DNA from: Mya arenaria
Lineage: Eukaryota; Mollusca; Bivalvia; Myida; Myidae
Direction of reading: 5' to 3'
Length of the DNA: 64,000 nt
Assembly (NCBI RefSeq): GCF_026914265.1
Contig: NC_069126.1
Location: 23,661,473 to 23,725,472 of the forward strand
How positions within the stretch are numbered: the first letter of the stretch is position 1; each line of letters begins with the position of its first letter. The notes beneath the pieces are model-generated. The model saw only the letters and a program-made list of their open reading frames with translations, was not told the origin of the DNA and made no database searches. Positions 10,332 through 21,577 of the stretch are shown one piece after another. Position numbers and translations under genes: made by a program.

Positions 10332-13300
10332 CGCTGCAAGGACAAGTTGGAGGCCCTGGCCATCAAGGTGATGAACCAATGGCCGGGCAGCCCACCGGAA
10401 ACGCCGCCCGTCAAGGTGCGCGTCAAGGAAGCGTGGGACGACAACTTGCTGCACGGGGAGACGTCGTTACACTACGAGGGCCGCGCCGTGGACGTCGCTA
10501 CAAGTGATAGGGACAGGTACGGATATCAACGGCTATTACCATTTCAGCTTTGTACGAAGATTTGATAAAACAATATTTTGTCACTGTGTTCTATGTAGGC
10601 ACTTGATAATTTTGCAACATTAAAGAAGCACACCCTGATCAATAAATATATACCAACTTATACCAACAAAACGCACTCTCTGTACAGTAAAGGCCCGCTC
10701 TCAGTTCATTAAGGACCCACTCTCTGTTCATCAAGGACCCACTCTCTGTTTATTGAATACCCCCTCTCTGTTTATCAAAGACCCACTCTCTTTTCATTGC
10801 AGACCAACTCTCTGTACATTTAAGACCCGCTCTCTGTTCATCAAAGACCCGCTCTCTGTGCATTGACTACCCACTCTATGTACATTTAACACCCACTCTC
10901 TGTTCATCAAAGACCCACTCTCTGTACATTGAAGACCCACTCTATGTACATTAAAGACCCACCCACTGTACATTGAATACCCACTCTCTGTTCTTCAAAG
11001 ACCAACTCTCAGTTTATCAAAGACCAACTCTCAGTTCATCAAAGACCCACTCTCTGTTCATCAAAGACCAACTCTGTTCATCAAAGACCCATTCTCTGTT
11101 CATTAAAGACCCAGTCTCTGTTCATTAAAGACCCACTCTCTGTTCATCAAAGACCAACTCTCTGTTCATCAAAGACCAACTCTCTGTTCATCAAAGACAA
11201 ACTCTCTGTTTTGGCATTTGTTATTATTAATACTAAACACCAGATATATAACAATCAATCAACATCTTAAAAATTGCAGAAGTTGTGCAAATATGCTTAC
11301 AGATTTTAAAGTGTTCGAAAACTGAGCAATAAAGAACAAGTTAACACAGTTAACATTGTAAACATATTTAACATATAAATATATAGTTAAACACAAGTAC
11401 ATTCAATGCTATAAATGTTAGATTTTGTACTTCAAATTGTTTATCTTACATTGGGTCAACATTATGATTTTAACTAGCGATTTTGATAGTATATGAAGAG
11501 CTTATATACATAACTGAAATGAGGATAATAAAAGTTGTGTATAGGAATACTATAAATGAATATTATAATACATGTATTAAGCGCATTGAACGCTTCTCAG
11601 TCATTTACTACCGTTTAGCAAAAATGTCGACAAGATAATAGCATTGTCCTAAAGATCTGTTCTGCAGTCATAACAAAAACATTTACCATTCAAATGTTAA
11701 CAATCCTTGTTGCAATGTTTACAAGATCCAGCGCATTTATTACGCTTTTATATGTTACATTAAATCCTCCATAAATATATGTCTAACACTTGGCCGATTG
11801 TTGTTGTTTTTTAAAGTTATAAACGTTATTAACGGCATCGTTGTTAACTTAAAATGGTAAATTATCTTATGATGTGCTCATCTACTTGAATAAAACATGC
11901 ACAGCAGAAACAGTTTCCAAAATCTTGCTAAGAGTACTGCAGATAATAAGTGTATCCATTGAACTTCTAGTACTGTAAAATGTTCAAAGTTAACACCGAT
12001 GACGTTAACAACGTTGTTAACTGTAATACAATTCTAAGCAATCGGCCGACTGTGAACTATACATGCCCTCGACTGTATACCTAGAATACATGACCTCCTC
12101 CTCCTCCTCCTCCTCCTCCTCCTCCTTCTTCTTCTTCTTCTTCTTCTTCTTCTTCTTCTTCTTCTTCTTCTTCTTCTTCTTCTTCTTCTTCTTCTTCTTC
12201 TTCTTCTTCTTCTTCTTCTTTTTCTTCTACTGCTACCTCTTCTACTGCTTTAATATCAGTCTTTGATATGTACCCTGTCTCCTAGGTTTAAAGCAACATA
12301 TTGATCTGTCTGATTTATCAAATCAATGACCATCTTTCGCTGATTTGTATTATAATGTCATATCTTTCAGGTCAAAACTGGGTACACTGGCCCGGCTTGC
12401 GGTGGAAGCGGGCTTTGATTGGGTGGAATACGAATCACATGGTCACATCCACTGTTCCGTGCAGTCAGGTATGTGCTTAATATATGTAAGGAACTGTGTA
12501 CTATCGTTTGTGTAAAGGTATGACGTCGGCAAGTAGTTACTTCCTTGTGGCCAAATATATTTACACATGGCGAGATCACAAGTGGCAGTATCAACGAAGG
12601 GAGGTGAAAACATATACAGTCGAACCCCGTTGGCTCGAATTATCTTGGCTCGAATTCCTCGTTGGCTCGAACTGGATGTTCAAGACTGATTTCTTTATAC
12701 TTAAAAAAATCTCGCTTGGCTCGAATGTTTCGAGGCTCGAGGTATTTTCGCTGGTCCCTGAGTATTCGAGCCAACGGCGATCTGCTGTATTTTGTTTAGA
12801 TATCATTCCATTTATAATAAATACAATTATATCCCCAATATCTGACTAATACTACCACCTATAGTAGAAAACATTTACTTTTGCCAAGGTAAAAACAAAT
12901 CTAACGAAACAGATGTCACTCCTTTTCATTGGCTTAAAATGTGGGTTAGAATTTGCGTTAAGAATATGTATGGTTGCCATAATCAGCATTAATAAAGAAA
13001 CAACTTAGAAATTGGGTCATATTATGCATAGAAATGGTAACGTGCAGGGGCGTAGCTAGTCCTCCTTTCATATGGATTCATAAGTGTGCTAGTGGGGTCC
13101 GGGGCATGCCCTCCTCGGAAAATTTTGAAAATCATGGTACAATCTGGTGCATTCTGTGCGCTTTGAGGTGTTTTATTTAATTTTGTAAAATTGGCAGTTT
13201 TAGGATCATGTAGTCAAGTATGCATACTGCAAATTTGGCTGATTTTTTTTTTGTCAGAATCATGTGGATTCATCCACGTACTCGCGTATAGGCAGCTACG

Positions 13301-13827
13301 CGCCTGACGTGTACCCTAGAAAGGCAAAAAGAAGTTTCCTTGCGTTTGCAATGACCACAATACAATGTCATCTTTTACCTCTTATATAATTATATAACTA
13401 TTTGCATGTGATGGCGATATACCTTATGTGAATTCATTAAAACCAAACATTGGGTCGATTGTTCAGCACGTTGATAAAGTTAACAACGTTGTTAACGTCA
13501 TCATTGTTAACTTTCAAATCTTTACTGCTCTGAAATGCTTTGCTTGTGATATGCAGTATCTTTAATAAGATTTTTTCACAGCTTTTTCCGCTGTTCTTGT
13601 TTTTATTAAAAAAATGAACACATCATCAAATAGTTCACGTTTTGAAGTTTACAACGATGTCATAAATCACATGATGTCTAAACAGTCGGCCAAAAAACTG
13701 TACTAATAGAAATGGTGCCAATATGCTTTCCATTTGAATGGCAATTATTTCTGAAACAATATAACAACAGCACTAAGATGCAGATTTCGGTAAACGATCT
13801 TTGTGTATAATAATAATAATAATAATA

Positions 13828-13884
<57 letters not shown>

Positions 13885-16238
13885 TAAAATAATAATAATA
13901 ATAATAAATCTGCAGAAACGTCATAAATGCGAACAAGCTCATTTATTTTGATTCCTTAACCTTTTTGTTAATTTTTACATTGATTATATAAGTTCATCTC
14001 ACAAAGTCGCAAAATAACGAGAATAGGATAATATCAATGTACGACTAGGACAGACTCAAATCTTTATTAAATCTGGCCCCAGTGTTCCATAATAAAGGTA
14101 TATCGTTGACGTGTCGTCCGAAAATTCATATAGTCTAGTATATGTGTTCCATAGAGTCTGATTTATGTGGCGACTTGCTTTCATAAAATCTAACAAAAGT
14201 CTAAAAGAACGAATTTTACATGAGTGGTGGTCATTCAATGCAGGATTTGTTAAACGAGTTTTCTAAGATTTACACTAATAAAAACGAGCCACATTTTTTT
14301 ATTATCAAATTTCGCAAACTTGTTAGATAAATATCGTATTGAATTTCGACGAGTATGGTATTCTAGTTATATCATACTGCTAATATGATTACTTTTAGCG
14401 TTTAATTACATACAACCTCGCTATGGTAAATATTTTTAACTTACACAAGTTATACATCAAATATATGACGTTAGCTCAGGCTGGCGACGGCATTTATGAT
14501 ATAAACATTTATATAACACAGCGAGTGACGTGTTTCGTGTCAGAATTATGATTAAAAAATTCAATTAGTTTCTTTGGAGTGCAGCAATCGATACGTATTT
14601 GAGAAATAGATCAGCTGATTTCCGCTACTCATTTGATGAAAGACATTACGCTGCTATAAATTTCAATGATTTTCATCCCCTTAATCTTATCGTGATAACA
14701 TCATTTGCCTGACTAGCACCTGACAGCACTTAAGATAATAAAATATATGGATAACATATTCTTGGTCAGAATTATCAGTAATGTAATTAAAAAAATAACG
14801 TCTAAAAATATTATTTTAAGGCTTTTAAATACACTGTTTATTTTGTTACCAATCAAATATTTGCTAGCGCTATTAAAAAGGTAAATACAAAATAATTGAT
14901 ATTGACTTTTCTTTGATTGAATTAAAGGATGATATCCCGTTTCATTTTTCTTTAGTGAAATATCTTCAACGGCGGGCTGTTAAGAAACAGACCTGAAAGT
15001 ATACATATCGTCGACACCTTGCTCAGATATTTGTTTAACTTATCAACTTGCATATATTAGCTTTAAAAGCATATTTTAGGATTGTATATATACCAATAAA
15101 ACACTGCTCATTTCATTTAAAGTTCTAGTTATTGAGATCTGAATATTTGAGAAAGGAAAGCGGCCAAATCTAATGAATTTTCGTTGTTGACCCCTGTCGC
15201 CCAAAGTCTGAATTGTTTGGCTTAATACTCGCAGTTTATTTACAATTTCGCCGCCATAATCCCCGATTTTCCGTTTTAGTCACGCGTTCCTATCGATGAG
15301 AAGATTTAATGAGGATTTTTAAAAGAGATGTTAGTTTAAGAGTACATAATTACAATATGATCCGATTGAAGAACTGAAAAGAAGATTTCAGCCGATCGAA
15401 AAAAAAAATGTTCATGGTTTCTACACCAAAAATAGCCAAAAAACACACAACATGTATCGATGTATCTTTGCCATAAAAGGAATAATAATGCATGCATTAA
15501 TAATAATACAAGTTTATTCATTAAAAGTTGCACATGTTTTATTTGTAATTTTATTTTACAGACTCCTCTGCGGCTATTAAGAATGGCGGATGTTTTAACG
15601 GAGAATCTACAGTTCGGCTTTCTGACGGAAAAACCCGAACGATGGCGGAAATACAGGTCGGAGATCACGTGATGAGCATGCGCAGTGATGGTGTCATTGA
15701 ATACAGTGAAATAATTGCTTTTATGGACCGAGATGACAATGGCTATGGATTGTTCTACACTTTACACACAGAAACGGGAGAAAGTATAACGCTTACGGCA
15801 AAACATTTAGTGTACATTGTAAATCAAAACATGTCATTAACTATTGATAGGATGGACGCGGTGTTCGCGGAAAGCGTCGAAGAGGGGCAATTCTTGTTGA
15901 TAGGAGAAAGAGACTCAATTAGATTATCTCAAGTGACAGCCGTTACCGTGGAAACGAGGCGAGGAATTTACGCGCCTCTTACGAAGCACGGCACTATTGT
16001 CGTGGATGACATCGTCGCCTCGTGCTACGCTTTTATAGACAATATTGTAATTGCGCATGCGGCTTTCGCGCCGATGCGGGCTTATCACGACATATCGCAA
16101 TTTCTCCCTTCCTACACATGGTCAGTAGACAATAATGACACTAGTGTGGCCACGCCCACTGGGATGCACTGGTACGCTAACGTGCTGTATACGGTGGGTA
16201 GGACTCTGTTTAGCAAAGACACGTTATACGTGCATTAA
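10332..16238 (+). CDS. hh: Hedgehog signalling protein, last three coding exons
   Basis: Exons 10332-10516, 12371-12468 and 15562-16238 are all bounded by GT-AG and join in frame to 319 residues. The first exon (signal peptide, palmitoylated CGPGR) is missing from view. Residues 1-94 are the second half of the secreted signalling domain, starting [19 protein letters not shown]. The zinc ligands H47 ([10 protein letters not shown]), D54 and H89 (HIHCSV) are kept. Residues 95-319 are the Hint domain. Self-cleavage with cholesterol transfer is expected between G104 and C105 of GGCF. The TAKH block, FMD aspartate and SCYA cysteine are present, and the C-terminus [17 protein letters not shown] matches the sterol-recognition region. 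The product would be a lipid-modified morphogen acting through Patched. Exon phases match the conserved hedgehog structure. An odd 7-residue insertion, SPPETPP, follows WPG. The introns are full of MITEs and microsatellites, but the coding exons look intact. Confidence 0.95.
10668..11212. repeat. 22-bp minisatellite in hedgehog intron
   Basis: About 24 copies of a unit like agacccactctctgttcatc plus aa, with variants (attgaa, attaaa). It begins about 150 bp after the donor at 10517. It is non-coding and pyrimidine-rich. Confidence 0.9.
11787..12054. mobile_element. palindromic MITE, family B, copy 1
   Basis: Long terminal inverted repeats of about 65 bp. The left arm reads tggccgattgttgttg and then gttattaacggcatcgttgt. 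The right arm carries gatgacgttaacaacgttgt and ends atcggccgactgtg. A second copy lies at 13448-13694 and a left-end fragment at 37044-37120. The arms hold GTTAACAACGTTGTTAAC, itself a palindrome. Confidence 0.75.
12095..12238. repeat. (TCC)n-(TTC)n microsatellite in hedgehog intron
   Basis: A run of TCC triplets passes directly into about 35 TTC triplets, lying 130-275 bp before the acceptor of the exon at 12371. The long open frame across it is an artefact of the repeat. Confidence 0.95.
12617..12787. mobile_element. TA-flanked pogo/Tigger-like MITE
   Basis: The left end cagtcgaaccccgttggctc pairs with the right end ttcgagccaacggcgatctg, and TA lies immediately outside both. The 171-bp element has internal ggctcgaa repeats and no open frame. 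TA targets and CAGT-type ends are typical of Tc1/mariner/pogo elements. Confidence 0.75.
13045..13306. mobile_element. hAT-like MITE
   Basis: The ends caggggcgtagctag and ggcagctacgcgcctg form the imperfect TIR common in animal hAT-derived MITEs. ACGTG occurs immediately outside both ends and may be a remnant of the target duplication. It sits inside the hedgehog intron between the exons at 12371 and 15562. Confidence 0.75.
13448..13694. mobile_element. palindromic MITE, family B, copy 2
   Basis: The left arm tgggtcgattgttcagcacg continues with aaagttaacaacgttgttaa and cgtcatcattgttaac. The right arm has acaacgatgtcataa and ends acagtcggccaa. It is the same family as 11787-12054. Confidence 0.7.
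13809..13908. repeat. (TAA)n microsatellite
   Basis: An almost pure run of TAA/ATA triplets of about 100 bp in the last hedgehog intron. No gene is present. The rest of this intron (13909-15561) shows nothing else I can name. Confidence 0.95.
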
Positions 16239-16365
16239 CCGCCCCACGCACCCGTGTATCAAAGGTTATTTATTAAACAATACTTATTCTTGTTCAAATC
16301 CATGTCAAAGTATATGTTCATGAAATCAGCGGTTTGATCATTTGTTAACAAGCATACAATGTACT

Positions 16366-16589
16366 AGCAGTTCCAGGATGGAGAGGGTTAAGGATTGGTG
16401 TAAATAAATTTCATCAAAATACACTGTTTTAGACTTCAAAGGTAAATATTTAATTCGAGGAAGAACCCAAAACCCACCTAACCATGCTGAGAGCCTAGGA
16501 AGGGGTTTTCTGGGGAAGAGAGCGCACACGCAATGTTGCCCCCCCCCCCTTTCGCCCACATTGTCAAATTCTGGAACCGCCCCTGCTAT
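16366..16589. mobile_element. possible hAT-like MITE in hedgehog 3' UTR
   Basis: The left part actagcagttccaggat resembles the inverse of the right part ctggaaccgcccctgctat. The right end, inverted, reads agcaggggcggttccag, a common hAT-type terminus. A C9 run sits near the right end. If real, it lies within the 3' UTR of hedgehog. Confidence 0.4.
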
Positions 16590-16688
16590 GAAATATTGAA
16601 CTATGATTTTTATGTCCTAATCTCATGTTTTATGAATACTGCCATATGCCATTTAATAGCGTCGTATGTCGATTTGCAATTAATTTTA

Positions 16689-16719
16689 AATAAAGATGCT
16701 GATTTTGGTAGTAAATAAA
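16689..16719 (+). promoter_or_regulatory. candidate poly(A) signals of hedgehog
   Basis: Two AATAAA hexamers, at 16689-16694 and 16714-16719, lie about 450-480 bp after the stop codon. They would give a 3' UTR of ordinary length. Use of either is inferred. Confidence 0.5.
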
Positions 16720-18124
16720 GCAAACAAAAAGCTATGGTACTGTTAAAATAATTGGAAGGTAAACTGAATTGTGTCAATAAAATACTCTAAAGACTTTGAG
16801 ACATATTATAGATGATAGAGAAGGTTGTTATATGCATTTTACTGTTTTTACGTTACTGTATAAAAGGGACATAATTCAAACTGTTTGTACTTTTACATTA
16901 TTGGAGTTACCTTCCTTGGATGTCTGTGATTACTATTCTACATGTTGATATTGTTTTATGCTATACATGTACACTAATATAAAGATGTGTAAATGAATTT
17001 TTCACAAAGGTGCAAATAAGATTTTGATTTTTTCAACATTCTTATAAAGTATGTTCGATTTTTAAAATGAGATATTTTTAATTGAATAGTTTTTTGAAAA
17101 TTTGTAAAATCAGAAATGAGCAAGATTTTATCCATGATTTGAAAAACATACTCATCATGGAGCATTTACTAAATAAATTAGAAATACATTGTATGCTATA
17201 TTATTTGTACATAAAAGGCATATTATTTAACATACTATCACACTTTGACACGATATTTTACAAGTGTAAGCTATTGAAACAGTCAACAAATATTATTTTG
17301 CCAATTTGCAAAGTATATTTTTTTTTTTGTTAGGCCAGAAGTAAGAATTAATTTATTTGCGTTTCCCGTCTGACTCACTAAAACCAATCATGAAAAAAAT
17401 GTGTTTAAGCTATCCTTTCGGCATATTTTTCATAGTTTTTGACAACATTGCCATCCATAAACGTATAAATTAATGAGTTGTTTCGATTCGAAATAAGAAA
17501 CACACTCCACGTTTCAATTCTTACATTGGAAAGTCTTGATATGTAATTCTAAATTCAGTTGAAAAGTTAAGTGTAACGTAATATAGTACTTGAGAAGAGT
17601 ATGTCGTATATACAGATGTTGCGATCATGTCTTCATTTCGGCTTGTTTTATGTCGACTTGGTAGTTTTAATTCAACATGTCGTAATACTTATGTCGACTT
17701 ATCAATTTAATTAGTGAACGAGTCGACATAGTTAAAGGGACATGTTGTGCTTATACATCCAAGTCAAGGTAAACCAAGCCGATATGGGTACATATTCACA
17801 TTATCTGATTATTATTATTTGATAATTCTCAACTTGGTATTTTCAAGAACGGTTTATTTCTCAATGCAATTTCATTAGGTTATTATTTATCATCCTTTTA
17901 AAACTGAATAAATTCTGTAAATTGATCAGTTCTTAATATATTGTAATTTTAAATTTCCATAGCAAGTGAAAATATAATTTATACGTTTGTACTACATTGA
18001 TATTTTATTGCATATTTATAAAGTTAAAATAAATGTTTCTTGCCAAAAGTGTCAGTACTATTTGTGTTTAGAATACCAAGCAATGTGCATGTTACTTGGT
18101 CAGTGTGCATACGTGTTTGACAGT
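16720..18124. other. non-coding, one short palindrome
   Basis: AT-rich and without a gene. Tatgtcgact and agtcgacata form a small inverted repeat around 17690-17732, possibly a MITE remnant. Confidence 0.4.
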
Positions 18125-18275
18125 GGCGACTGCGTGCTATAGTGATAAAACACTTGGCTGTCAACCCAGTGGTCGCAAGTTCGTTCCGCCGCCTTACCAC
18201 TGGAAGCACAAGATAAGTTAAATGTGAGGGGGTGGGAGTGGGAGGGGTTTGTGTCATGTAACACATCTTCGAACG
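18125..18275 (+). mobile_element. probable tRNA-derived SINE head
   Basis: A tRNA-like segment runs from ctatagtgataaaacacttg through gctgtcaacccagtggtcgc to a box B-like aagttcgttccgcc. A G-rich body follows. It is degenerate and unlike the SINE at 7008, so this would be another family. Confidence 0.5.
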
Positions 18276-18609
18276 CACGCTATATTATGTTGATTACTTT
18301 ACAAAATATCCGTTCTGAAAGGACTTGGCACCGGGGATGTGCAACTGGGTTGTTCTAATGATAGTTTGCACGAAATAAGGATACTGCGATGGAAGGGACG
18401 TTGGAACGATGCTTGATGGAATAAAGATTCGATGAAAAGATGGAGAGCCTGTGGTGAAATTGTCACCGCAACAATGTTGGAGACGAAGGAAAGGTCAATG
18501 GAAGGAAGGTCGCAAGAATGAAGGGTCAACGATGGAAGGGTTATAGAAACGATGGTAAGCATGAAGGAATTATAAAGCGCACGGTCGTTGAAGAAATGAC
18601 ATATCAATT

Positions 18610-21205
18610 GAAAGATGGTAGGAAGGAAGGATGGTGGGAAGGAAGGATGGTGGAAAGGTCGGATGGTGGAAGCGAAAAATGATGATGAAGGAAGGATGGT
18701 AAGTAGGAAGGATGCTGGGAAGGAAGGATGGTGGGAAGGAAGGATGGTTTGAAGGAACGATGGTTGGAAGGATGTATGGTGGGAAGGAACGATAGTAAGA
18801 AAGAAGGATGGTGTGAAGGAAGGATGGTGGGAAGGACGGTTTGGAAGGAAAGATGGTGGGAAGGTAAGATTGTGGGAAGGAAAGATGATAAGAAGGAAGG
18901 ATGGAGGGAAGGAAGGATGGTGGGAAGGATGGTGTGAAGGAAGGATGGTGGTAAGGAAGGATGGTAAAAAGGAAGGATTGTGGGAAGGAAGGATGGTTGG
19001 AAGCAAGGATGGTAAGCAGAAAAGATTGTGGTAAGGAAATATGGTAAGAAGGAAGGATGGTGGGAAGGAAGGATGGTGGGAAGGAAGGATGATGTGAATG
19101 ATGGATGGTGGGAAGGAAGGATGGTGGGAAGGAAGGATGGTGGGAAGGAAAGATGATGGGAAGGAAGGATGGTGGGAAGGAAGGATGATTGGAAGGTAAG
19201 AGTGTGGGAAGGAAGGATGGTAAAAAGGAAGGATGGTGGGAAGGAAGGATGATGGGAAGGAACGATGGTGGGAAGGAAGGATGGTGGGAAGGAAGGATGA
19301 TTGGAAGGTAAGAGTGTGGGAAGGAAGGATGGTAAAAGGAAGGATGGTGGGAAGGATGGTGGGAAGGAACTATGGTGGAAAGGAACTATGGTGGGAAGGA
19401 AGGATGGTGGGAAGGATGGTGGGGATGGTGGGAAGAAAGGATGGTGGGAAGGATGGTGGGAAGGATGGTGGGAAGGAAGGATAATGGGAAAGATGGTGGG
19501 AAGGAAAGATAGTAAGAAGGAAGAATGGTGGAAAGGAAGGATGGTGGGAAGGAAGGATGGTTGGAAGGATGGTGGGAAAGATGGTGTGAAGGTAAGATTG
19601 TGGGATGGAAAGATGGTAAAAGGAAATAATGGTGGGAAGGATGGTGGGAAGGAAGGATGGTGGGAAGGAAGGATTGTAAGAAGGAATGATGATGGGAATG
19701 AAGGATGGTGGGAAGGAAGGATGATGGGAAGGATGGTGGGAAGGAAAGATGGCAAGAAGGAAGGATGGTGGGAAGGATGGTGGGAAGGTAAAATTGGGGG
19801 AAGGAATGATGGTAAAAAGGAAGGATGGTGGGAAGGATGGTTGGATGGAAGGATGTTGGGAAGGAAGGATAGTGGGAAGGAAGAATGGTAAGAACGAGAA
19901 GAAGGAATGATTGTGGGAAGAAAAATGATAGTAAGAAAGGATGGTGAAAAGGAAGGTTGGTGGGAGGGAAGGATGGTAGGAGGGAAGAATGGAGGGAAGG
20001 AAGGATGGTGAGCAGGAAGGATGGTGGTAAGAAATGATGGTGTGAAGGATGATGGGAAGGAAGGATGGTGGGAAGGATGGTTGGAATGTAAAAGTGTGGG
20101 AAGGAAAGATGGTAAAAAAGAAGGATTGTGGGAAAGTTGGTGGGAAGGAAGGATGATGGGAAGGAAGAAATATGGTGGAAAGGAAGGTGGGAAGGAAGAT
20201 GGTTGGAAGGAAGGATGGTGAGAGGGAAGGATGGTATAAAGGAAGGATGGTGGGAAGGATGGTGGGAAGAAGGATGGCTGGAAGGAAGGATGGTATGAAG
20301 GAAGGATGGTAAGAAGGAAGGATGTTGGAAAGGATTGATGGTGAGAAGAAGTATGGTATGAAGGAAGGATGGTGAGAATGATGGATGGTGGGAAGGACGG
20401 ATGGTGGGAAAGAATAATGGTGGGAAAGGAAGTATGGTGGAAAGAAATAATTGTGGGAAGGAAAGAATGTTTGAATGAAGGTTGGTGGGAAGGAATGTTG
20501 GTTTGAAGGAAGGATGATGGGAAGTGAAGATAGTGGAAAGAAAAGATTGTGGGAAGGAAGGAATGTGGGAAGGAAGATGGTGGGAAGGAAGAAATATGGT
20601 GGAAAGGAAGGTTGGAAGGAAGATGGTGGGACGGAAGAATGGTTGGATGGAAGGGTGGTAAGAAGGAAGGATGATGGAAAGGAAGGATGGTAAGAAGGTA
20701 GGATGATGGGAAGGATGGTGGGAAGGAAAGATGGTTAGAAGGAAGGATGGTGGGAAGGATGGTGGGAAGGTAAAATTGTGGGAAGGAAGGGTAATTGGAA
20801 GGTAAGATGGTTGAAAGAAAAACTAGTTGGAAGGAAGGTTGGTTGAAAGAAAGATGGAGGAAAGGAAGAATGTTGTGAAGGAATAATTGTGGGAAGAAAG
20901 ATGATGGTAAGAAGGGATGGTGAGAAGGAAGGTTGGTGGGGAGAGAGATGGTGGAAAGAAAGGATGGTGGGCAGGAAGGTTGGTGGGAGGGAAGGATGGT
21001 AGGAGGGAAGAATGGAGGGAAGGAAGGATGGTGGACAGGAAGGATGTCGGGAAAAAAGGATGGTGAGAAGGATGGTGAGAAGGATGGTGGGAAGGATGGT
21101 TGGAAGGAAGTATGGTGGGAAGGAAGAAAGGTGGGAGGGAAGGATGTTGGGAGAGAAGAATGGAGGGAAGGAAAGATGGTGGGTGGGAAGGATGGTTGGA
21201 ACAAT
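18610..21205. repeat. 2.6-kb 16-bp minisatellite, cytosine-poor strand
   Basis: Tandem copies of gggaaggaaggatggt (16 bp) with frequent 12-bp variants (gggaaggatggt). The plus strand is almost free of C and mostly purine. The minus strand is open for 866 codons, but only because the repeat lacks stop codons in that frame. The Pro/Ser/His-rich product has no start context, domain or exon signals, so it is not called as a protein. Confidence 0.95.
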
Positions 21206-21239
21206 GAATAAAAGTCGGAAAAGTGTTTAAAGAAAGGTA

Positions 21240-21577
21240 CGGAATGCCGTTAAGGGCCATCGCCTATGAATGTGTTAATCTGAAACGCGATACTCGATAA
21301 CTTACGATCATGATGAAAACGCGAAATCATGAAACTACGATAGCTGACATGATTCAATGACTTTATACAACATCGCGCTATCGCGTTTTCACAATCGTAC
21401 TATCGCGTTTTCATCATCGTACTGTCGCGTTTTCATCATCGTACTGTCGTGTGTTCATCATCGTACTGTCGCGTTTTCATCATCGTAGTTTCGTGATTTC
21501 CCGTTTTCACCATCGATCTATCGAGTATCGCGTTTCAGATCAACACATGCATAGGTGATGGCCCTAACGGCATTCCG
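21240..21577. mobile_element. TA-flanked MITE with internal 23-24-bp repeats
   Basis: The ends cggaatgccgttaagggcca and tggccctaacggcattccg are inverted, and the match extends about 65 bp. TA flanks both sides. Inside the right half are about five tandem copies of catcatcgtactgtcgcgtt. It directly abuts the minisatellite. Confidence 0.85.

Noticed and set aside
12063-12266. Ser/Phe-rich frame
   Set aside because: Translation of TCC/TTC triplets inside a hedgehog intron.
18604-21204. 866-residue Pro/Ser/His-rich protein on the minus strand
   Set aside because: The frame is open only because a 16-bp repeat lacks stop codons; other frames and the other strand are also largely open, and there is no start context or domain.
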